Shown here: piece by piece, positions 54,494-64,000 of the stretch
Numbering within the stretch: the stretch's first letter is position 1
How the letters are laid out: each line of letters opens with the position of its first letter
NCBI GenBank assembly: GCA_027943335.1
Contig: BSBK01001534.1
Span: 303,001 to 367,000, forward strand
Direction: 5' to 3'
From: Chamaecyparis obtusa
Lineage: Eukaryota; Streptophyta; Pinopsida; Cupressales; Cupressaceae
DNA: 64,000 bases
Made by a program: the position numbers and the translations under genes
The notes under the pieces: generated by a model
The model's input: the letters and a program-made list of their open reading frames with translations, nothing else
Told to the model about the DNA's origin: nothing
Databases searched by the model: none

Positions 54494-56419
54494 AACAGAG
54501 TAAATTTGTGAAACATTATAATAGTCTCCCAACTGTGGGACTTGCACTTGTCATGGTTAAACAGCAGATAAGGCTTCTATCCTTTCTACCTCAGATCACC
54601 TAACCGAAAACTTTGATGATGATAGTCAAGTACTAGAATGGAGCTAATTTAAGAAAGGGGATCAAGCAGTTACAAATGCGGTTGTTGGATGCTTCTAAAT
54701 ACAAGTAATATGAAAAAGAACCCCTAATATGCACCACTCCTACTAAATGTCCTGTTTCAAAGACATAAATCTACTTTACACCTGAATAGGTGTTCGAAGC
54801 AAATATTTCTTCCACATTGCAACAACTAAAAACAACATTTCAAAGAACATATAAGATCAAACAAGAATAAGGGATCAAAACAAAACATATAACATGGGCA
54901 CATTTCTGACTGTAAAACAACATAACAACAAAAAGTTCATTAATATATTACAAAGCTAAACTTTACTGTCTGATAGCCTAAGATGTTTGAAAAGGTCGAT
55001 GGAGAAAAATACATGAAATAGGTGTGAAGATTCCTTATATAGAATTGAACCATTGCTCAGCTCAGACAAGAAAAGAGACCTCTCTCCAATACATTTATTT
55101 TACTTGGAAGGGAATGTTCTAGATGGTGTTGTGAGGACTTTGTTGGAAGGGAATGTTCTAGATGGTGTTGTGAGGATTTTTTTGTGTAGTTTGTTTTATA
55201 GGATTTATATAGTCTTGTCTTCTAATCTATTCTAGGATATACTATCTAATGTTCTTGTTGTCTCTGTGCCAACTAAGATGGGTGGTTGGGTTTGGTTGTG
55301 GCAAAGTCTATTTTTTCCATTAACATGATTGTGGATTCTACTAACTTTCTGAGTGGAGCTTTTCTTTGGTCAAAGGTTATGGTTTGTTTGGAAGGGAATG
55401 TTCCAACGGTGTTGTGAGGACTTAGTTGTGTAATCTATTTTATAGGATTTATGTAGTCTTGTTGACATTAAAAGTCTTCTATTCTATTCTAGGATATACT
55501 ATCTAGTGTTCTTGTTGTCTCTTTGTCAACTAAGTTGGGTGGTGTGTTGAAGTATTGACAACACATGGAGAGGTCTAAGCATTAATAAATATCTATTGAC
55601 AGTTATTCACCAGCTCCAATAGTTTCAATATTGTTCAATTTGACATGTAGTTGGTCATGGAGAATATGATCACCACCCATTGTGATGGCACCTTGAAGTC
55701 ATGATTTCTATTACCCTTCCATAACTAACGAAATTTGTTCTTTCTTTTAATCAAATAAAAGGTAGGAAGTCATCCATGGTATTTATTTTACTAAACTTTC
55801 AAACTAGTGTGTCTCTACTAACTAGGGTAAGAAAATATGAGTGGCATTTATTTGTAGTTTGTTGGTTTTGGTATATTTTAATTTTTGATCTTTATAAATT
55901 GTTTGGTCTTAAGGAACATCAATATTTTTTCAATTTAATTTAAAAAGTAGAGATCTCTTCACCGAGGTTATGGTTTCTTCAACATAGATAGTGGCAATAG
56001 TGTTCAAAAATGGTTTGTGACCATTTATCTTGAATTATCTATAAGTCATTCTTTAGGTGGTTGTGGTGTTGGTTGGCTCTTCAAGTGGTAGTGTGCACAG
56101 TGGCATACGTAATTGAATCTTTTTTTGTTTCTTAGTCTACAACCTTCTTCCTTTTTTTGTTATATATATCCATGATTGCTATTTCACCATGGTTATTGCT
56201 TGTGCTTACTTGATAGGTTTACATTGTCTAGACTTTCATCTCTATGTTTTAATGTCATTATATATTTTCTTTAAGTGGATGAAGATGCCAATAAATTTTC
56301 TTTGTAAATATTAAAATAAAAAATAATGTGGTGATATCTCCCATAGGATCAAGACAATTGATTATCTGACTTATAGTCTAACATAAAAATCTTAGATAAC
56401 TTGATTGTTCACCTAGGGA
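54494..56419. other. Non-coding stretch with a local duplication
   Basis: A 39-bp unit (TGGAAGGGAATGTTCTAGAT and onward) is tandemly doubled at 55105-55182. A larger segment (about 55144-55270) recurs diverged at 55389-55555, including AGGATATACTATCTA and TGTTCTTGTTGTCTCT. No coding frame is seen. Confidence 0.6.
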
Positions 56420-57960
56420 AAACTAGCTTCTTAGGGGGCAGATTTATCTTAGATAACTTGGTGTTAGCCTAGGAGACTATGGAATAGGCTCAACAATCAA
56501 CTCAAGATTCTCTTATCATTGAACTAGATTTTGATAAACCATACAATCACATTCAAATGCATGTTATTCTAAAAATATTAAGCTATCTTGATTTTGGTCC
56601 AAAAATCTATGATCAAATTAAAATGCTTTTCACAAATGCTAATGCTAGAGTGGTTCTAAATGGTGTTCTCTCTCCTTAGTTTACCTTACAAAAATCCAAC
56701 CACCAAGGTTGTCCTCTAGCTCCTTTGTTGTATGTTCTCTCTACTGATTCATTGAGATATCATCTCCAACATGCTCTTGACAATAGGCTGATTAGAAGAA
56801 TCATGCTTTGAGGAAATGCTACAACTCTTAACTCCCATTGTCTTGATGACAACATGATTTTCATTCATAACTCACCAGAGAAAGTGAACAATGGGCTTGA
56901 GGTTTTGGAGCTTTATTGTTTAATTTTAGGCTCTAAATTATCCATGCATAAAATTTAGTTTATAATGACAAGACCCAACCCTCACCCTCCTTGGATCTCA
57001 AATGACTAGAAGTAGGTGAAACATGGTACCATCAAAGATATCTTGGGATACTAGACTCCTAAATTGTACTAGAACATATTTCTTTCCATGGCTAGAAGAA
57101 TTCAAGTCACCAATAAAATACTCCGGGATAGCCATGTGTCTATATTTGTTCTTGTTGGTTGCCATCTAAATCATGTTAGAACCAGTTAACTTAGTTAATT
57201 AGAAGATTCATGTGGGCTAAGTGGGGAGACAAGAAAGGCGCACCCATTACTTCATGGACCCATTGTATCCAACCAAAAGATAGAGGAGGATTGGGGATCA
57301 TCAACCCTCACACCCAGGGCATCTGTCTTACAACTAAATGGATCGTTAGAGCCCCAAATGGTGATGCTCCTTGGAAACATTTGGTTCGTCATCGACTCCA
57401 ATCTACTACACTTGGGAGCAATGCATGGGATACAATCAAATGGGGGGAAAAACTTTTACTTGCTCCTTTCTTAAAGACTCATGGCTCAACTCAATCTGAA
57501 AAGCTTAAGAGACCACTTCAAATAAATTAGTTTGGTATGATCAATCCTTGAGGCAATATGGTTTGATTTTTTCCTTTTCCTCCATATGGTAGAATAGCTT
57601 GGTTCACTTGACAATGCTCCTCTTCCTACTATCAAAATCCTTAAGGAAAAATAATTGTTTAAAAAAGGCATTCAAACCTTTCATGATTTACAAGATTCGG
57701 TTAACTTTAATTGGAAATCATGGAGTTACCTTGAGTCATAATTTAGTCTCTCACCAATACAATAACCTCTGATTTTAAAAATCCAACAACTTTTTCCACC
57801 AGAATTTTCTTGGCTATTCCACCCCATGCCATGATAACTTCCTCTCTGATTGGAAATGGCTCTGCAACAAAACCCCGGGCATTGATAAATATTCTTAATA
57901 ACCAACTCTAGAATTTTTTTAGCATTACCTAATTTAAAGGCCTTGTTTTAGAAGCACTGA
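56420..57960 (+). pseudogene. Degenerate 5'-truncated LINE (L1-type), RT and C-terminal part
   Basis: The plus frame reads FLGGRFILDNLVLA, then LIIELDFDKPYNHIQMHVIL, which correspond to the GRxIxDN and LDFEKAYD motifs of plant L1 RT. NHQGCPLAPLLYVLSTDSL matches the RQGCPLSPLLF block. The catalytic FADD reads CLDDN. From 57210 the typical C-terminal part follows (MWAKWGDKKGAPITSWTHCI, PKDRGGLGIINPHTQG). Stops and frame changes are frequent. Such elements copy themselves by target-primed reverse transcription and are often 5'-truncated. I could not see a target duplication. Confidence 0.8.
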
Positions 57961-59599
57961 AAATAACATTTGATCATTAGAATATGTGGAAATACACAAC
58001 AAATTCATAAGAGTTTTCAATGCTTACATAAAAACAATGGATACAAATGATAAATCTAAATTTTTTTTTTGTGGAAATCTAAAATCTACAAAAATCTTGA
58101 TAGTTTACATTAAGATGTGTCACTTCAGAAGATTCTAATAGAGTTGATCCCTTGCAACAACCACATAAAATGGAAAATCATGTTGCTGAATATTTAAATG
58201 CAAATTGGTTAACACTCACTGTATTGATTTGATTGTGGTTCTAAACTTTAACCTTTCTTTTAAAGCTTGTACAATGCTATTTTATTCATGTATCTGAATT
58301 TAGTATGTGATTTTGATTTTCTATGATGGAAACTCGGTGCCTGAATCTAAATCCCTGTATTCCAATTAACTAGTCTCAACAAAGTGTTTGCAATAACAAT
58401 TGAATGTGCAAATTTCAGGCATCGTAGTTAGACTCTTAATATCTTTTGAAATGTCACCATATAAAATATATACACAAGCAATAACTTGTGTTCCTTGAGA
58501 TAGTTATCCACAAATATTATTAAATAGACATGGGTTGTAAATTGAGAATCATTAGGTAGTTGTGATGTACAGCCTAGTCCTAAGTAGGTTTCAGGTGATT
58601 ATAACGACTACATTTATCTTATTGTGCATAATGTGTGTATTTGTCCACTCCACCTAACTTGGGACAATGAAGGACCACATTTTGCTACAAGGTATTCTTT
58701 CATTCTTAGAAATTACAATAATATCGAGCTCAAGAGACCTATATCAAATGAACATGCATTTGATGACCTCAGCAAATGCACTATCCTTCTTTGTTGGGGT
58801 GGAGGTATTTAAATATCAATAAGAGCCAAAATGTGCATGCCTACCTAACTCTCTTGCTAAAATTTGTCAATAGTAGAAGGTTGTTTGTGTACACTGTACA
58901 ACTATAATGCTTTTTGGAAGTTACTGATCAATCTGTTTAGTTTTTTTTTCTGACATTTTTCCCATTTTGTCTTCTTGTTGCCTAGAGTTTCCTGTTGTTT
59001 GGACTATAGTTTGTACTTGTAGCAGCCCAGATTTCTTACATGGTCTTAAGTTATTACTTTGAAAGATGACGATGTGGTATTAGTCCAGAAGAGGTGAAGA
59101 GGTTAAATAATGTGTCTTCAGAGGATAATCTGTCAGGGCAATGAAGCTCCCAAGTGGTGTGCCTATCTGGTGCTTGTAGAGGATGTGGAATTGCATTTTT
59201 TAATGTAGAACATGTGTAGACTACAACAAATTCAGTGTAGATTATGGTCAAACTATGTTTTTAGATGATTGACCTTTCAACCGAGGATGCAAAACTTGAA
59301 GCAGTGTTGATTCAAGGTCTACTCTGGAGGTTAAAGATCAGCAGAATATATAACATATTTGTAAAATCCAATAGGAATCAGTGTTGAAATGTAGTGGTAA
59401 AGTGACTCCAGTGTCTTCAAGTTATTGCAGGTTTTGAAATATGGGCTTTAGAATCTGCAAGGATGCTAGGGTTGGCAGTCTTTATGTAAAATTTCCATTT
59501 TGTGATAAATGGAATAGCCACAAAACCAGATCAAAGAATAATGCTATTCTATATTCAATATAATGGAGCGTAGTTACAAATACAAAGAACTATTAGTCA
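57961..59599. other. No gene seen
   Basis: AT-rich sequence with only short frames and no repeats that I could support. Confidence 0.4.
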
Positions 59600-59880
59600 G
59601 ATCCATGAATCAAGTAGTGAAATGGCTAAGAGGTTAGAGTTTAAATCCCATCACTCCAAATCAGGAGGTGATTAAAGTTCAAATATATAGAGCTATTAGA
59701 TCCATGAATCAAGGAGATGAGATGGCGAAGAGGTAAGAGCTTAACTCTTAATTTCTTCCAATCAAGGGTGTAAATTACAAATATATAGAACTCTAAGATC
59801 CATGATCAAGGAGATGACATGGCTAGGAGGTAAGATTTAACTCCTAATCTCTCCCAATTAGGAGGTCAGTTAACTTAGCC
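59600..59880. repeat. About 98-bp tandem repeat with tRNA-like boxes
   Basis: GATCCATGAATCAAG-type starts recur at 59600, 59699 and 59797. Each unit has ATGGCTAAGAGGTTAGAG, which resembles box A, and the first also has a TTTAAATCCC part that resembles a decayed box B. It could be a tandem tRNA-derived SINE fragment. Confidence 0.5.
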
Positions 59881-62479
59881 TAATTGAGACAGAGCTGGCC
59901 TTGACTAATTAGAGGTGGCAAATAAATTTCATCAGTCAAGGATTGACAAGTAAATGGTGGCACTTGTGTATGTCAAGTCAAGGCAAACACATCAGTATTG
60001 GCTACCTAGGTGAGAATAATTAAATATTCCTAATATTTTAAGTAAACATAATAACTAGCTGCAATTACTCATAGTCAGGATAAACTCTATCCTAGGTGAA
60101 GTGAAATATTTACTCCAACATTTTACAATGTGAGTTTGCTAATAAGACAACACAAAGGAGATTGGAACATTGTGATATATAGTGTACAATATGCTTGTTG
60201 ATGGATGATTGACCATGACAAAAGCTGACCAGTGGGTTGTTTCTTGATGAAAGCTTGTAGATAGAAATATGGACTGAGGGTTTTTCAATTCAACATTGTC
60301 AATATTGGATACAGTCAGGCATCCTTCCCTGAAGAGCATGTTTTGCCTTACTCTTTTTTATGAAAAATAGATATAATGATGGGGCTACTATCTAGCTTAA
60401 GAAACATGGAAAAATGGACCATTTGGTAGTAGTGATAACTTGATCTACAAAGAGTGGGTACTATACCCAAGATCCAAGTCAAGAGGTTATTATAAACAGG
60501 AGCAAGGTCTAAGGCTTGAGAATATTAGCAATAAAAATTCCATGGATTCCAAGTCTGGAGTAATGTTGGGTAGGAATGCATCATCTTTGAATTTTTAAGT
60601 ATGGTGCATGGTTGTTGCTGAGTGGTTTAAGTTTTCAATGAAGGCTTTTTTGTGTTTGAGCTTGGTCACCAATTTGAAATGTTTGAGGAATTTGATATTC
60701 ACCTTGTCAAGATTTATATTTATTCTTTTATCATGATGAAACATATAGTTATAGGTACAAAACATGGAACGTATATAAAAAATTAAAAATGCATAGGTAA
60801 TATGTATTCAAAGAAAACACATAACAATAAAAATAGAAAGAGAATCTTCTCAGCCAACTTTTTCTAGGAACGAGCATAAAGATGAGTTCACTGAGTGAAA
60901 AGAGATATGTTTTACCTCTTTTTTCATGTTGCACATAGTTTTCAAATATTCTACTCATATGAGCATCAACATGAGATTGATACAAGCTCTTGCAAGCACT
61001 TAGTAACTACTACAAGTTCTTTATGAGAAAACATACTAGAATTCACCTCGAAGGCCAGGAATCACTACATAGAAATCCACTTTATTAGAGACCATATCTA
61101 CATTAGAAGCTAACTATGGATTACCAAGAGTCACAACTTAGAATTCCACATTAGATGTCGCCATGGGTATTTGAACTTGGGTCTCCATAATGAGAACCAA
61201 ATATTCTTAAGCTCAACCCCTTAGACTTGCTTTGCTTCTCTTTGTAATAGGTAAGCATTTTTATTCCATTTCTATTTTATTGTGTTTTTCTGGTTATGGA
61301 TGATGTATTTGAGTTGTATGTGATGTATCATAGATTTAAATGGTCCATATAGGATTATACAAGCCCCGGGGAAAAAAAAAATCGTATAACATGGAAAATT
61401 AGTTGATGATGAAGTAGATGCATATAAACCTAGGCAATGCTAGTATTACTTCGAGTGTTAATTTTTTAGCTAAATTTACAGCTTGTCCGTGTAGGCTATA
61501 GCCTATAAAAAATAGGTCTAAATGACATTATGAGAAGATTAGGAGTAATCTTTTAAGTATTGCATAGATACTTTATAGTTCATTGCATTGCTGAGAGTTT
61601 TTTTAAGAGAGCCATGCTTTAATTAGAGAGCTTCCTATAATAAGATGTAAGTTTTTGTATTAATGTTTTGGATCACACTAGAAGAGAAAACATAAAAATA
61701 AATAAATATGATGTTAAGATATAATATCCAAGGGAAATATAAATGAGATGATGGCAGATGTTGCTAAATTTAGAATATTAAGATATTATAAACCATAACA
61801 TTATTAATATTGCTCTAAATATAAAATTTGTGATATTAGAGAATTTTAATTATAATTGATGTAATTATTAATATAAGGAAATAAACAAGCTATTATTATA
61901 AAAATCAAGATTATTAAAGGTTGAAAATATTAAATAACCTAAATTTTAACAAAATGGCAAATAATTAAAAAAAGTATTTTTTTCCATGTGAGAAATGAGA
62001 AAAGGTAGTTAGTATGAGAAGCATTAGCTAATACTAAGATCTGTGAAAATGCACTATAAACAAAAAAAAAAATCTAAGATCTATGAAAATGCAGAGATTT
62101 TTTTTCAAATTTTTTTTGTTGTTTTCGATTCAAAACATGCAGATCATCGATATTTTTTGTGTACTTGCAATATTGCAAATTGATCTCTTCTATAAAATGA
62201 CATGCCAAAACAGAGCCTCCAATTCACGGCCAAAACCCTCTTTATGCGCACGGTGATAAAACCTCTGATTTGCGGCTGAAACCCTCCAATGTTGCAACTT
62301 GATCTCTTCTATGAATGGATATGTCGAAACAAAGCCTCTAATTCATAGTCGAACCCTGCACACAATGATAAAAAACATAAACTAAATTAGTCATACCCTA
62401 TACACCATTAAAAGGCAAAAAAACACAGAATTATTTTTTGCAAACATACGTTGTTCGCATGTCCAGATCTTTTGCAAAT
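59881..62479. other. AT-rich region, no gene seen
   Basis: Only short frames occur. One (60339-60139, minus) contains HWSAFVMV, which alone is too weak to name. From about 61600 to 62100 the sequence is very AT-rich. Confidence 0.4.
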
Positions 62480-62670
62480 GACTCTAGAAATCAGCTATGC
62501 CCACCTAAAAAAATGGACTAGATCTGGAAATCAGCTACTCTTGCTTGAAAAAAATGGACTGGCTCTGAAAGAAATCAGCTATGTCAGCTTGAAAAAAATA
62601 GACTGGCTTTGGAAATCAACTACGCCCGCTTGAAAAAAATGGACTGGCTCTGGAAATCAGCTACACCTGC
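62480..62670 (+). repeat. About 41-bp tandem repeat, five units
   Basis: TCAGCTA or TCAACTA occurs at 62491, 62531, 62575, 62616 and 62657, each preceded by a CTTGAAAAAAATGGACTGG-type phrase. Spacing is 40-44 bases. Confidence 0.8.
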
Positions 62671-64000
62671 GTCCCTTGATAAAATGAAAAAACTTGGCTC
62701 TGAAAACCCCAACTCACAAACCGCTCATAGCCCAAATAAAAAATAAAACCCAAATGGGAATGGTAGGAATTTTTCTATTTCTCATTGACTCTTGTACATC
62801 TAACTCACCTACTGGTCGAGTTAGCAAACCACAGTTACTGTGTCTGATTAGTAGACCACGATTAGCGGATCTGGTTAGTAGACCAAAGTTATCTAATCCA
62901 ATTACGGGGCTAAAGTTACTGCTCGGTTACGGTTACTGGACCGTTCAATTAGGGGGATGCACTTTCTGTTACGGTTACGAGCTACACTACTCAGTTATGA
63001 TATGTTAGTGAAGTAGACATCTCAGTGTCAAGCATCACTACCCCATCAGCCATCTGATCACCCTCCCTGATGGGCTCTGATAGCACTTTTGGGTACCTTT
63101 TTTACATGCTACTATGGGGACATAGATGGATGATTTATCAAGAGCTTAGCTTCTGCCATTTTTAAACACCATACAATGAGAGATAGGGTACCTTATGATG
63201 CAGGATCTAGGTATGACTAAATATTAGTTATCGTACGACTAACTGTAGGTTTCAAGTGTTTTGCCACTAATTTAGGGGTAAAATATGATGTTTTCTAGTG
63301 TGTTCTTGAATGAATTTCTTGATTTTTATGACAAGGAACACACACATAAGACAGAAAAAAAAAAAAAAAAAAAAACTTGTCTCTAAGGATTTTTTAAAAA
63401 CTTAGTTTAAGATTCAAAAAAGGTTTTCAAAAAGTGTTTTTATAGGTATTATAACACATAAACAAGAAATTTATCCCTTGGAGGTTTAGCCACAATATTA
63501 ATCTCATAGGCCCACACTAAGTATACTTGGATCTAGTGTGTAGTTTCCATGTCATCAAATGGGTAATCTTGGGTGGAGATGCTCAGAAAATGGAATGCAT
63601 AGTTGATCTTTAAATGTCTATATGGGTAGGGGATCTCTTTTGGGGCTTGCCTTGAGTTCAAGGTAGTGATATACAAGAACCCTCCATCTCATGACCAAGG
63701 GTATACAAATGGTGAGTCTAAAATATTCTAGGAGTGATACACCCCTATGCACTATGAGAAAAAAACCAAGGCTAAAAGGTGGCTTTCTATCTAGAGGAAT
63801 TACATCAGGTTCTCGTTCAGACCATCGAGGCCTCTCCTAGAAGAGAACACTCAACAACACCTGTCTACTATTGTTTTGACATGGTACCATTTATTTATAG
63901 TGGATGGGATAGGATAGCTTTTCCTTGTGTCCACTTTGAGTCATTCTCATGAGGTGAGTATGTTTTCCCACCGTGACATGCTCTCTAGGGTGTAACAAGA
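62671..64000. other. Right-edge region: short motif cluster, poly-A run, no gene
   Basis: GGTTACGGTTACTG- and TTAGTAGACCA-type phrases repeat between 62810 and 62985. An A-run of more than 20 bases lies at about 63355-63376 and could be a retrotransposed tail. No coding frame is convincing. Confidence 0.4.

Noticed and set aside
60139..60339. HWSAFVMV in a short minus frame as a Ulp1-type protease remnant
   Set aside because: The match is only a few residues, and no Asp or Cys part of the catalytic triad is visible nearby.

Overview
This window is a block of nested transposable elements from the nuclear genome of a seed plant. I found no intact conventional host gene, rRNA or tRNA gene. The element types (Tat-like Ty3/gypsy with two RNase H domains, tRNA-Met-primed LTR elements, a LINE), the AT-rich composition, short GT-AG introns and deep nesting fit a large plant genome. 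A gymnosperm is plausible, but I cannot prove it from sequence alone.

Layout. (1) 1-5422, minus: the 5' part of an LTR element. It has an LTR (4417-5422), a primer-binding site, a leader with a palindromic GATAC array, and an open frame of 730 codons running off the left edge. This element sits inside the 3' LTR of (2) 5423-12334, minus: a tRNA-Met-primed LTR element without reverse transcriptase or integrase. It carries a gag with five CCHC-type knuckles and a large second protein of unknown function. (3) 12335-28372, plus: a decayed Tat-lineage Ty3/gypsy element (gag, protease, RT, two RNase H, integrase). It is followed by 90-bp tandem repeats, an antisense plant-mobile-domain (PMD) pseudogene with its own TATA box, a polypurine tract and a 3' LTR. 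A hairpin-rich LTR-like sequence (about 15.9-18.05 kb) interrupts its pol region. (4) 28373-39656: possible exons of an unrecognised minus-strand gene, probably transposon-derived, split by a gag-protease-only LTR element (32481-36412). (5) 39662-54488, minus: an LTR element with 3,042-bp LTRs around a 2.0-kb interior and a GGTCC target duplication. Its right LTR is split by a 6,736-bp insertion (47677-54412, GGAAC duplication). That insertion looks like a solo LTR of a related family and contains an intact 1,161-residue ORF. (6) 54494-64000: mostly non-coding, with a degenerate L1-type LINE (about 56.4-58.0 kb) and several short tandem repeats.

The most unusual signals are two. The first is the large non-retroviral ORF placed apparently in the U3 of a solo LTR, with a similarly built protein in a second, pol-less element. 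The second is a recurring theme: unrelated LTR families here each carry an array of a family-specific, CpG-containing short motif, often forming hairpins, in U3 or leader. Most protein-coding remnants carry in-frame stops, largely TAG or TGA that could derive from CAG, CGA or TGG.
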